From CAZVFX01 sp964626565 (GTDB lineage Bacteria; Myxococcota_A; UBA9042; CAIXZC01), in assembly GCA_964626565.1 (NCBI GenBank), contig CAZVFX010000048.1:1-49534 (forward strand): a stretch of DNA of 49,534 bases, given 5' to 3'. Below, piece after piece: positions 17,437 to 26,332 of this stretch. Numbering within the stretch: position 1 is the stretch's first letter; every line of letters starts with the position of its first letter. The notes under the pieces were generated by a model that was given only the letters and a program-made list of their open reading frames with translations, searched no databases and had not been told where the DNA came from. The position numbers were made by a program, and so were the translations under genes.

Positions 17437-18287
17437 TCCGTCTAGGGATCAACCAGGACCCTTTCTGCATGAGGGGCGGCGGTTTCCCCCCGTTCGAAGA
17501 GATGGTGAGGGGTGTGGCGGACATGGGATTCAACCTGTTCGAGTTCTGTCCCGAGTACCTGGAGCAGACACCCGACGTGCTCACGCCGTCCCGGCGCCGA
17601 AAGGCAACCGCACTAGCCAACTCACGGGGCCTGAAGATGGCTGTCCACGCGTCGTACGGGTCGCTGAATATCTGCTTCATAAACGAGCACACGCGGGCCG
17701 AGTCGATTCGCCAGTTGAAGCGGGAAATCGAGCTCGCGTGCGACCTGGAGTGCGATGCAATTACGGTACACCCGGGCTTGCCCACCGGGTTACGGCCCTG
17801 GTACTCCCGCGATTATTTCTGGGACATGATGCTGTGCTCATATGAGGAGCTACTGGCTTTCGCGGGCCCCAAGGGGGTGACCATTTGCTGCGAAAACGTT
17901 GACCCGCTTTTTGTGGGACGGCTGGAGCATTTCGACGCGTTGTTGGGCCACTTCGACAGCCCCGGATTCGGCGTCACGTTCGACTTCGGTCACCACAACC
18001 TCATCTACCGTGACCTGCCCGTAGAGAAACGCACGGTCAAGATGTTAGAACTGTTCAGCCGTTTCGGTGACAGGATAAAGGTGCTGCACATCCACGACAA
18101 CCGGGGCGGGCGTGACGACCACGATCAGTTGGGTACGGGTGAAATCGATTTTGCCCGGGCTATTCCCGGCCTTGCGGAATGCGCAGTGGACGCGTACTGG
18201 AGCATGGAGTTGACGTCGAAGCGTTCTGCGGTCAACTCGGCTGCGACCCTTCGCAAGCTTGCCGCTGAAGCTGGATTCCAGGTATGA
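17433..18287 (+). CDS. Sugar phosphate isomerase/epimerase (xylose-isomerase-like TIM barrel)
   Basis: A 284-residue TIM-barrel protein of the AP endonuclease 2/xylose-isomerase superfamily (PF01261). Metal-ligand candidates are His in AVHASYG, AITVHPG, Glu in ICCENVDP, Asp and His in GVTFDFGHHN, His in VLHIHDNRGGRDDH, and the final Glu in YWSMELTSK. The substrate is unknown; the fold serves sugar isomerases, epimerases and endonuclease IV. The ATG overlaps the ankyrin stop (ATGA), so it is cotranslated with the ankyrin gene, and the Cys-rich protein starts 17 bases after it. Confidence 0.8.
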   Translation: MIRLGINQDPFCMRGGGFPPFEEMVRGVADMGFNLFEFCPEYLEQTPDVLTPSRRRKATALANSRGLKMAVHASYGSLNICFINEHTRAESIRQLKREIELACDLECDAITVHPGLPTGLRPWYSRDYFWDMMLCSYEELLAFAGPKGVTICCENVDPLFVGRLEHFDALLGHFDSPGFGVTFDFGHHNLIYRDLPVEKRTVKMLELFSRFGDRIKVLHIHDNRGGRDDHDQLGTGEIDFARAIPGLAECAVDAYWSMELTSKRSAVNSAATLRKLAAEAGFQV

Positions 18288-18304
18288 TGACTCCCGGAGG
18301 GAGA

Positions 18305-19825
18305 ATGGTCATCAGACTCCTGGGACCGGCTGCGGCCATGGTCATACAGCTTGCGCTCAGCGGCGCGGCGCTGGCGGCCTACCCGGAGACCTGCCTCGGC
18401 CCAAACGTCCCTTCGGCCGCGGACTGCGGCAGTCTCGACTACTACGGCTGTTGCGACGCATCCGGGCGGGTTGTCTATTGCCAGGGCGGAGAGCTCTACT
18501 GCATCGATTGTCCGGCGCTGAGCCCGTCTTGCGGCTGGTCATCGGGCAAGGGCTACAACTGCGGCCAGGAGCCGCTGCCTGACCCGAGTTGGGCGCACCC
18601 CATGGGTTGTTCCTTGTGTGACCCTCCATGTGCGGAAGGGAAGTCTTGTGTGGGCTTCGAGTGCATCGATTGCACACCCGATTGCCAGGGTAAGGATTGC
18701 GGCCCCGACGGGTGCGGGGGTTGGTGTGGAGATTGCGGGGCTGGCGAGTGGTGCGGCGTTACCGGCACATGCGAGCAGGTTGCCACCTGCCCAGCCGGGG
18801 AAGTACTCAAGTGCGGTGACACGGTGGAGGGTCAGGCGGGGGAAGGGGTAAACACGCACACGACGTATCCGTGTACCAAGTATGAGTTCCCTGCTCCGGA
18901 GCCGGCGTACAAGTTCACCGCGGAAACGGATACTCAGATCATTCTCGAGCTGGCTCCGGAGGCTGGAAAGCTCCTATACATGATGGTCTCCAAGGGCGCG
19001 TGCGCGGCTGAGGCCTGTTTCGTGTCCGGTGTAGAGTACCTCTCGTTTCCCGTCTCGGAGGGGGTAGAGTATTTCATCCTGTTGGAACAGGACCCGGGTC
19101 CACCGATACCCTACTCGCTGACTCTCAAATGTCAGTCCGAGTGCGTCCCCGACTGTGACGGCCGGGAGTGCGGAGACGACGGCTGTTTCTCCACCTGCGG
19201 AGATTGCGCCGAGCAGTTCGGCTGTGTTGAGGGGATGTGCGAGCTGAACGATGGCTGTTGGGGTTGGCGCCTGCCAGGTTGCAACGGCTGCAAGTGCCAG
19301 GAGTGTGTATGCGAGAAGGACTCCTGGTGCTGCGACATGGACTGGGATGAACTGTGCGCCAACCGGTGCCTCACCGAGTGCGGTGGGTGCTTCCCACCAG
19401 ATTATTGCGGGGACGGTAAGTGCAATGACGCGGACGAGGATTGCACCAGTTGCTCCGCTGACTGTACGTGCGAACCACCCGGCGTTTGCCTGCACGGCAG
19501 TTGCTGCATGCCCGACTGCGAAGGCAAGCTGTGCGGCGACGACGGCTGTGGCGGCTCGTGCGGAGATTGTGAGCCTGACGCGTCTGAACCGGACCCCGAA
19601 CCGGTTCATGTCGAAGAGATCTTTGACTGCGGCGGCGGGTCTCTCGAGAGCGTCGAGCCGGTGACCGTGGCGCCGGAGCAGGCGCTGGGAAAGAACTCAG
19701 GCGGCTGTAATGCCGGCCACTCGGAAGCCGGTGCAGTTCCGGCTGCGTTTGTGCTCTTCTCGTTGTTCTGCGTTGCGATTATCAGACGCGGCGCAATTTC
19801 CTTACGACCAGACCCAGGAAAGTAA
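18305..19825 (+). CDS. Cys-rich secreted protein with MYXO-CTERM-like tail
   Basis: A 506-residue protein with a classic signal peptide (cleavage near LAAYPET). Three copies of a Cys-rich unit, pattern C-x-x-D-C-x-G-(x)2-C-G-x-D-G-C-x-x-x-C-G-D-C, begin near residues 130, 285 and 410. A middle segment includes CVCEKDSWCCDMDWDELC, and residues about 160-280 form a beta-rich domain. The C-terminus has GGCN, then a hydrophobic stretch and RRGAISLR, resembling short Cys-containing sorting tails (MYXO-CTERM type) that anchor proteins at the surface. GGAGGGAG lies just before ATG 18305, which I prefer over 18284. It overlaps the convergent gene by 44 bases. Confidence 0.72.
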   Translation: MVIRLLGPAAAMVIQLALSGAALAAYPETCLGPNVPSAADCGSLDYYGCCDASGRVVYCQGGELYCIDCPALSPSCGWSSGKGYNCGQEPLPDPSWAHPMGCSLCDPPCAEGKSCVGFECIDCTPDCQGKDCGPDGCGGWCGDCGAGEWCGVTGTCEQVATCPAGEVLKCGDTVEGQAGEGVNTHTTYPCTKYEFPAPEPAYKFTAETDTQIILELAPEAGKLLYMMVSKGACAAEACFVSGVEYLSFPVSEGVEYFILLEQDPGPPIPYSLTLKCQSECVPDCDGRECGDDGCFSTCGDCAEQFGCVEGMCELNDGCWGWRLPGCNGCKCQECVCEKDSWCCDMDWDELCANRCLTECGGCFPPDYCGDGKCNDADEDCTSCSADCTCEPPGVCLHGSCCMPDCEGKLCGDDGCGGSCGDCEPDASEPDPEPVHVEEIFDCGGGSLESVEPVTVAPEQALGKNSGGCNAGHSEAGAVPAAFVLFSLFCVAIIRRGAISLRPDPGK

Positions 19826-21998
19826 GCAGTACGAGGTAGCCGGGTGAAGGGGCGGCCCCATTGCTGTTGCACCCACCATCCCCCTTTTTGCCGCCCGAAA
19901 CCACCGACTCCACAGTGCCGGGAACAAGGTCACCGGGAGCCACTGCTCCGCCGGTGTCGGCCGGGCTGCCGCCCGCGTCAATGACAAAGCCGGTGGAGAC
20001 ATCCTCCGCCACGTAGACATCATCGTCGACGCGACCCACGTCTTCTCCGGCAGTGTCTTCTCCCGGTTCCACCGGCGGTGCTGCGCCTTCCACCAGTTCC
20101 ACGATTCCAAACAGGGAAGGGTTCTTGCCCTCGCCGATGCCCGGCGTCCACTCAAGCCACCCTACCCGCTCGCCGCCGTCGTTTTCGTTGACGATGAGAC
20201 TAAACCCCACGGCTGCTCCGGTTGCGACTGGAATCGCCAGTTCGTAGAGAGTGGAGTTGGCTTCCCGAACCACCGCCCGGTCCACGGGGCAGCCTTCCTC
20301 GCCCGCGGGCACATGCCAGCAAAACGCGGCCGGGTCGACGCCGTTGAGGAGCGCTCCTCCGACCTCCCAATCGTCTCCATCATAGCCGAATTCGCTCTTG
20401 TTGTTGGCTGCATCAACAGCCACTTGGACGCTGTCTCCCTGCCACATGTCACCTTCGGTAAATGGACAGGTGTGGTTCTCGTCGTGCACGTCCACCGCGA
20501 CATAGATCACTCCATCATCCCAGGCCACCTTGAAGTCGGCCGACAGGTCCAGAATTGACGGAGGTTCACCGGCAAGTCCGACCCAATCCTCCGGAGCCTG
20601 CAGCGCGACCGAGGGGAGGCTTTCCCATTCCGAGAGATCGCCATCCACGCTGACTGCGAGACGTTGAGCCTGGTAGGTTTTGGGTGGTGGAGGAAGGCAG
20701 TCGTCGAGGCACTCGCATTGGCCCTCAATGCACTGCTCAAGAGGCGCGCACTGGCCACAAGCTCCGCCGCAGCCGTCGTCGCCGCAGACCTTGCCCAGGC
20801 ACTGCGGATCGCAATCGCTTACCACACCTCTTACCAGGTGGACGTTGCCGCCATCGCTGTAGGCGAAGAACACTTTGTTGCCCAGGGCCACCATGGCGGG
20901 TGCGTTGCGCCCTTCGGCATCGCCTCCCTTGTCCGCCACCTTCTGAGTCGGCGACCAGGAGGAGCCGCCATCATCGGACGAGGTCACCCGAAATTCGCCT
21001 CCGTCGGTTGTAAGGTACCCCACAACCACGGTGCCCCCGGACGTCACCGCGATACGCCCGATACCGAGGCTCAGGTGCCAGCCGGTCAACTCATCCGGCG
21101 CGGTCACAACAGTGTCGAACACTTTGCCGGTACCCTCGAATCTGGCGTAGCGGACCGAGGGCCCGCCGACGTCCGCATCGGCGGCGCAGCCATACACGAG
21201 GTGAACCAGGTTGTCGGGCCCCACCGCCGCGTCGGGTTGCCCTACCCGGCCGTTGCACGGTTCGGCTTCAACATTGCCCAGCCCTGTCCACGTCTGGCCG
21301 CCATCGGCTGAGTGAGCATACAATATGTTCCCGCCGGGGTTGGGCAGACCGACGAACAGGTGGCGTTCACCCGGGGTGGGACCGGAGATGATGTCAAACC
21401 GATCATCCACTCTTGAGGCAAGTAATTGTATGCTCTCCCCGACAATCGAGCCGTCGACAACTCTGTAGGCGTTGACCCACTACCCGTTACCCTCCAGTTC
21501 GTGAATGACAACCGTGGCACCCGCACTGTCCGCAGCCACTTGCGGGGCATAGCCCCGTTCCTTGGACGACTGCACTTTCAAGGGCGGTCCCCAACCGCCG
21601 CCGCCTTTGTAAGTTGCCAGGTAGCCATCCATCATCCAGCCACCCAATTCAACGCAATAAGCCAGGTGGCGAACTCCGGAGGTCTCTACCGCGACACCGT
21701 TGCTGAACAACCATCCGTTGCCCACCCCGTCCCAACCTTCAGACACGTCGGACAAGACGTTGCCATCAGAATCGAAGACCGCATACCGGGCAGAACCTGC
21801 CTTGTAGGTTACGTGCAACTCCCCGCCGGACAGATGAACGGCCGCGTCGGGGGCGGTGCCCTTGGCGCTCCACGTCTCACCCTCCAGAACAACGGGTGCG
21901 GCCAGCACGGGAACCGCGGCGATGAGCACGGCGACGGTCACCAGCGCCATTGCCGGCAGTCGCCTACCCCCGTCTCCTCCTGAATCTTTGAGAATCAT
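19782..21998 (-). CDS. Secreted CBM9-like protein with MYXO-CTERM-like tail, interrupted by one in-frame TAG
   Basis: Read from ATG 21998 (GGGGAGGGG upstream), the frame continues to the TGA at 19782-19784 except for a TAG at 21480-21482. The flanks join naturally (ELEGNG, stop, WVNAYRVVDG) and no other stop occurs, so this is one gene broken by one codon, or misread. The product would have a signal peptide, a region of Asp-box-like turns (SADGGQTWTGL, SSDDGGSSWSPT), one Cys-rich unit (CLGKVCGDDGCGGACGQC), a CBM9-like carbohydrate-binding domain (DGDLSEWESLP, DGVIYVAVDVHDENH), and a GGCNSN tail with basic end. If the stop is real, only the first 172 residues are made from this start. Confidence 0.72.
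21480..21482 (-). other. In-frame TAG stop within the CBM9-like gene
   Basis: On the minus strand the codons around this site read GGT AAC GGG TAG TGG GTC AAC. The reading frame is open and sense-like on both sides. The window has ordinary TAG stops elsewhere (for example the genes ending at 6017 and 27990), so general reassignment of TAG is not supported. Confidence 0.85.
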
Positions 21999-22021
21999 TG
22001 GATACCCCTCCCCGCCCGGGT

Positions 22022-23593
22022 TTATGGCTCGCCTTCCTCAGGCTTGTCTTGCACCATCACGTGCCATTTCGGCCGCTTCCAGCTTTTGCGAAACTCTTCC
22101 AGTGTGGATTTGACCGCGCGTCCCCCCTTTTCGTAACCGTCAAAGAACGCAATGAGGTCGAACTGCTGTGCGTCGGTCCCGTAGTTGCTGTCGAATTGCT
22201 TCACGGCATCGTTGGCCGGCGAGACTTTGTGGCCCAGAACATCCACGATGGGAAGATTGAGTCCTTTGAAATCTTCGGTGGGCTGGAACGCCTTGTATAC
22301 CAACTCGGTACAAACAAGATCTGAGTCGGTGAGGAAGTCGAAGTTGAAGTCGTAGGGCCGGCCACGAAAATGGTACGACTGCAATATCCCTCGGGCGATC
22401 TCCCACTTCTCCAGTCGAGGTCTAAGAACCGCCAGAGAGTCGCAGTCGGCGGAATGCTCAAGGGAGGTGAAGATCACGCCTTCGCTCACAGCCTCGAGGA
22501 GCCGGTGGGTATCGCCGTGGCTGTCCTGCCCGAGGCCAGCCTCGTATGCCTCGGGGTAGCGATGCCTCAGAAGCGCCTCGAAATCGCCGTCGGGCTCACC
22601 CTGCTCTCGCACCCAGGCCGCGGTGCCTTCGTCTCCCCCAAAGAATGCGGCCCGCTCCTGGCTGGTCCCCAGGTACAGAGCGACATGGGGCCAGAAACCG
22701 GGCAGTCCGATGTTGGACAAGTACCACTCCCGGCGCTCGAACAGAATGTCCCCCGGCAACAGGTCCGGCTGCAACTCAGCCAGTTGTTCAGGGCTGACCA
22801 GGGAACGCCCCTTTCGCTTCACCTTGGTGTCCCCCATCCACTCGGAAACCCCTGCCTGCACAGGGAACCACGCGGTCTGCCCCGCAGTTTTGACGACGTT
22901 GAGCGCGTTTTTGAAGGTCAGTTCGTGGCCGCGCCCCTTGCCCATCTCCCAAATGAACGCGGTGTCTTCCTCAAGGCCTTTCTTCAGCACATCCATCTGC
23001 TTCGCCGGATAGGCTTTGCGAACGGTCTCCAGGGCCGCGAATTGCGAGGCCGTACCGACGTTGAGAAACCTGAACTTCAACCCGGCATATGTGCCCTTCG
23101 GCAGCGAAAGCTCAGGCACTTTTTCGTTGAGCACCACGTCTATGGACGGATCCGGGTCCAGGGCGGATATGTAGGCCAGTGCAAACCGGTATTGAGCTGC
23201 AAACGCGGCGTAGTGGACGCTGAAACAGCGGCGCCTCATCCGTCCGTCCTCGATGTGAATGAACTTGGCGTGATACTGTTTTATGGACTCCAGCGCCATG
23301 AAATAGTCTCGCATGGCGCTCCAGGTGTTCCAATGTACCTGCTTCTGCTCCCGGGTCAGCATACGGCCGTCTGCGACCTTTTTGGTTGGAAATACATCGG
23401 GCTGTGAAGCGATGAACGCCATGCCTGATTTCAAGCCCTGGCGATATCTCTCGACGGCCAACGCGTCACCGGCGATCTTCCATTCCCGGTCCATGGAATC
23501 CAGGCGGTGGATGGGCGTGATTCCGCCCTGACTCGCACATGCGGAAATGGCGAGCAGGGCGAAGACGAGGGGCGCGAACGAGTGATAAGGCAT
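22022..23593 (-). CDS. Permuted papain-like amidase lipoprotein (YiiX/C92-like)
   Basis: A 523-residue lipoprotein (AISAC, Cys near 19). The C-terminal half has the order His-then-Cys of the permuted papain-like amidases (YaeF/YiiX, PF05708): LLPGDILFERREWYLSNIGL, catalytic His303 in PHVALYLG, and catalytic Cys428 in LVCTELVYKAF. The N-terminal 250 residues are mostly helical and unfamiliar. Such enzymes cleave amide or thioester bonds, often in the envelope; the substrate here is unknown. AGGAG sits 8 bases before ATG 23593. It lies 23 bases upstream of the CBM9-like gene on the same strand and may be cotranscribed with it. Confidence 0.75.
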   Translation of the reverse strand: MPYHSFAPLVFALLAISACASQGGITPIHRLDSMDREWKIAGDALAVERYRQGLKSGMAFIASQPDVFPTKKVADGRMLTREQKQVHWNTWSAMRDYFMALESIKQYHAKFIHIEDGRMRRRCFSVHYAAFAAQYRFALAYISALDPDPSIDVVLNEKVPELSLPKGTYAGLKFRFLNVGTASQFAALETVRKAYPAKQMDVLKKGLEEDTAFIWEMGKGRGHELTFKNALNVVKTAGQTAWFPVQAGVSEWMGDTKVKRKGRSLVSPEQLAELQPDLLPGDILFERREWYLSNIGLPGFWPHVALYLGTSQERAAFFGGDEGTAAWVREQGEPDGDFEALLRHRYPEAYEAGLGQDSHGDTHRLLEAVSEGVIFTSLEHSADCDSLAVLRPRLEKWEIARGILQSYHFRGRPYDFNFDFLTDSDLVCTELVYKAFQPTEDFKGLNLPIVDVLGHKVSPANDAVKQFDSNYGTDAQQFDLIAFFDGYEKGGRAVKSTLEEFRKSWKRPKWHVMVQDKPEEGEP

Positions 23594-23721
23594 GTCGAAA
23601 CTCCTATCCCGGGTACGGGCCGAGTTTAGGCTAACTGTGGCTGTGACTCAAGCGCTTGCTTCCCACAATCCCGATCGGTAGGGTTAACCGGTTCAGGAAA
23701 TCGAGACTGAGGGAGATCGCG

Positions 23722-24657
23722 ATGAGAAAGGCCCAAATGAAGCGGACGACACTGCCGGTCTGGTGTGCAGCGACGCTGCTGCTGGTTGCGTGCGGTGGCG
23801 GGGGCGGAGCCGACACGAGCGGATCTGGCGACGTTGCTGAAACTGCGGATGTGCAGGAAGGTGCTGACATCGGGATAGACTCGGTGGAGGATGCCGACGA
23901 GCCTCTGCCCGAAGATCTGCTGCCGGAGGCAGTCGACCCGGACCTCACCGACGCGGTTGACCCTGAGACGGACTCCATCGAACCCGACGCAGACGACATC
24001 TGGCCCGATGAGTCGGACGTGCCGGAAGACATCTTCTGCGAATCGCCGCCCATGTACCCGGACAACTGCCTGGAGGTGTCCGACTTCCAGTGCGGATTCG
24101 AGGCCCAATGCAGTGAGGGCGTCATTACCATCCTGTGGCACGAGCATGTTTTCTGCGGAGATGTGGAGGAAATCGTCGATTACACTTGCACCTACGAGTG
24201 TCCCGGCGAGTGTGATGAAGCGGTGTCGGAGGAGTGGTTGGAGAACGGCAAGCAGGTGTTGCTGTATTGCCAGGAGGGCGGGTGTGCGCCTCCTGAATCC
24301 TATGCCATCGTGCCGCTGGGGGCCATTCTGGCGGAGCCGGAAGCCTTCGACGATACGTTGGTAGCGCTGGAGGAGGTGGTGGTGGCAGGGGCCGCCCCCA
24401 TGTGTACGCTGGCTGAGTGCACTCCTGAGGACCCGTGCTGCAACGGTTGTGCGGTGGACTACTCCATAGCCGGCGCCGAGCAGTTGGTCACCATCGTGGC
24501 CGGGGACGTGTCCAACGTGGGGTGCTCAGGCACCAACTGCGACTTCCTCGACAACTGCACGCCCTTCGCCCTGGACCAGACCCACCTGCTGTGGGGCGGC
24601 CTCCAGTCCAACGGCGGACAGATAACCATCTACCTCGACGGCTACTGCGAGAATTGA
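23722..24657 (+). CDS. Acidic-linker lipoprotein with Cys-rich C-terminal region
   Basis: A 311-residue lipoprotein (signal MRKAQMKRTTLPVWCAATLL, Cys near residue 25, then GGGGGAD). Residues about 35-105 are a highly acidic linker of Asp, Glu and Pro. The rest is Cys-rich with CTPEDPCCNGC and CSGTNCDFLDNC, suggesting a disulfide-stabilised periplasmic or surface domain. ATG 23722 with GAGGGAGATC upstream is preferred over an upstream reading. No family recognised. It lies divergent from the amidase gene across a 128-base gap and next to the GMC oxidase. Confidence 0.65.
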   Translation: MRKAQMKRTTLPVWCAATLLLVACGGGGGADTSGSGDVAETADVQEGADIGIDSVEDADEPLPEDLLPEAVDPDLTDAVDPETDSIEPDADDIWPDESDVPEDIFCESPPMYPDNCLEVSDFQCGFEAQCSEGVITILWHEHVFCGDVEEIVDYTCTYECPGECDEAVSEEWLENGKQVLLYCQEGGCAPPESYAIVPLGAILAEPEAFDDTLVALEEVVVAGAAPMCTLAECTPEDPCCNGCAVDYSIAGAEQLVTIVAGDVSNVGCSGTNCDFLDNCTPFALDQTHLLWGGLQSNGGQITIYLDGYCEN

Positions 24658-24689
24658 TCGTGCGTTCTTCTCCCGCACGCACCTTGCGG

Positions 24690-24724
24690 CCGCGCTTCCC
24701 TGCGCGGCAACAATGCACTATACT
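24690..24724 (+). promoter_or_regulatory. Candidate promoter with inverted repeat before the GMC oxidase
   Basis: TATACT (24719-24724) lies 6 bases before ATG 24731, which would make the transcript leaderless or nearly so. The -35 position 17 bases upstream is TTCCCT (24696-24701), weak, but it is exactly the loop of an inverted repeat CCGCGC/GCGCGG (24690-24695 and 24702-24707). No ribosome-binding site is seen before the ATG. A regulator could bind this repeat. Confidence 0.35.
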
Positions 24725-24730
24725 CGACGC

Positions 24731-26332
24731 ATGAGCGTTGGTTCAGACCCCAGCTATGACTACGTCATTATCGGCTCCGGCTTTGGTGGCAGTGTCAGTG
24801 CGCTGAGGCTTGCGGAGAAGGGCTACTCGGTGGCGGTGCTGGAGGCGGGTAAGCGTTACGGTGCTGATGATTTTGCCCATACCAACTGGAACGTATTCAA
24901 GTATCTCTGGGCCCCCGGCTTTCGTTGCTTCGGCATCTTACGCATCACGATGTTGTCCGATGTGCTTATTCTCAGTGGCGCCGGTGTCGGCGGTGGCAGC
25001 CTGGGGTATGCCAACACCCTGCTCCAGCCGCCGGATCCGTTCTACGAGGATCCACAGTGGGCCGACATGGCGGACTGGAAGTCGATTCTGGCGCCCCACT
25101 ATGAAACTGCGGGCCGCATGCTGGGGATTGCGCGCAACGAACGCATGACCCCCGCCGACCGGGTGCTCAAGGACGCTGCCGAAACGCTGGGATACGGCGA
25201 CACTTTCCACATGCAGAACGTGGGCGTCTTTTTCGGGGAACCCGAGGAAACCGTGCCCGATCCGTTCTTCGGCGGCGAAGGCCCCGAACGAACCGGCTGC
25301 CACTTTTGCGGCGGCTGCATGGTAGGCTGCCGCCACAACGCCAAGAATACCCTGGACAAGAACTACCTGTACCTGGCCGAGCAGAAAGGGGTGACGGTAT
25401 TTCCTGAGACAACTGCCGACCTCATCCGGGAGCGCGAGGGCGGCGGCTACTTCATCGACACACACCGCACCACGTCATGGTTCAACCGCGGTCGCCGCAC
25501 ATTCGAAGGAGCCAACCTGGTACTGTCGGCCGGCGTGCTGGGAACGCTGAAGCTACTGTTCAAGTGCCGGGAAGAGGGGACCCTTTCCCGCCTGTCACCC
25601 ACTCTCGGCGCCAGGGTCCGCACCAACAGCGAGACGCTGACCGGGGCCAGCGCGCGCAGCAAGGAGGTCGACTATTCCGAGGGGATCGCGATTACTTCCA
25701 GCGTATACCCCGACGATGTTACCCATGTTGAGCCGGTAAGATACCCTCGCGGTTCCGATGTCATGAGCTTTCTTTCCACCCTCCAGACCGACGTTTCCCA
25801 CCCGCTGGTCCGGCCGTTCAAGTGGCTGTGGAACGCGATTACCCACCCCCTCGACTTCCTGCGGGTGATCTGGCCCTTCGGCTGGGCCCGGAGTTCGGTG
25901 ATCCTGCTGGTAATGCAGACCCTGGACAACAGCATCCGCGTGTTCAGAAAGCGTCGCTGGTGGTGGCCGTTCACCAAGGGGCTGGTGTCGGAGCGTGAAA
26001 ACAAGCACGAGGTCGCGCCGGTCACGATTCCCCAGGCTCAGCCGCTGACTAGGGAGTTGGCCAAACAGATGGGCGGCATTCCCCAGAATGCAGTGAACGA
26101 GATCATGCTGAACACCGCGATCACTGCGCACATCCTGGGCGGCTGCCCCATCGGGCCGAATCCTGAAACCGGCTTCATCGACGGGCAGAACAAGGTGTAC
26201 GGATACGAGGGGATGTACGTTGCGGACGGCTCCATGATGCCCGCTAACCTGGGCGTCAACCCCAGCCTGACCATTACGGCCTTGACCGAGCACGCCATGA
26301 GTCATATACCAGCACGGGAGGAACAGAAGTGA
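24731..26332 (+). CDS. Cholesterol-oxidase-like GMC flavoprotein
   Basis: A 533-residue FAD enzyme of the GMC oxidoreductase superfamily. The FAD-binding motif GSGFGGS lies near residue 16, GAGVGGGSLGYAN near 84, and the C-terminal HILGGCPIG and GMYVADGSMMPANLGVNP stretches match cholesterol oxidase-type members. A Cys cluster, CHFCGGCMVGC, near 198 could bind an iron-sulfur cluster as in related GMC proteins; that is inference. A strongly hydrophobic, aromatic insert near 360-420 could dip into a membrane. ATG 24731 preferred over 24713. It overlaps the next gene by GTGA, so the two are cotranslated. Substrate (a sterol, alcohol or other) is open. Confidence 0.82.
   Translation: MSVGSDPSYDYVIIGSGFGGSVSALRLAEKGYSVAVLEAGKRYGADDFAHTNWNVFKYLWAPGFRCFGILRITMLSDVLILSGAGVGGGSLGYANTLLQPPDPFYEDPQWADMADWKSILAPHYETAGRMLGIARNERMTPADRVLKDAAETLGYGDTFHMQNVGVFFGEPEETVPDPFFGGEGPERTGCHFCGGCMVGCRHNAKNTLDKNYLYLAEQKGVTVFPETTADLIREREGGGYFIDTHRTTSWFNRGRRTFEGANLVLSAGVLGTLKLLFKCREEGTLSRLSPTLGARVRTNSETLTGASARSKEVDYSEGIAITSSVYPDDVTHVEPVRYPRGSDVMSFLSTLQTDVSHPLVRPFKWLWNAITHPLDFLRVIWPFGWARSSVILLVMQTLDNSIRVFRKRRWWWPFTKGLVSERENKHEVAPVTIPQAQPLTRELAKQMGGIPQNAVNEIMLNTAITAHILGGCPIGPNPETGFIDGQNKVYGYEGMYVADGSMMPANLGVNPSLTITALTEHAMSHIPAREEQK

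Noticed and set aside
19782..21998. TAG recoding as a sense codon in this organism
   Set aside because: TAG ends several ordinary genes in the window (6017, 27990, rpmH at 35055), so a single read-through or a mutation is the simpler view.
22370..23407. 345-residue plus-strand reading frame
   Set aside because: Antisense to the amidase gene, which has clear catalytic motifs and a lipoprotein signal.
24661..24684. Intrinsic terminator after the Cys-rich lipoprotein
   Set aside because: CGTGCG/CGCACG can pair, but no T-run follows.
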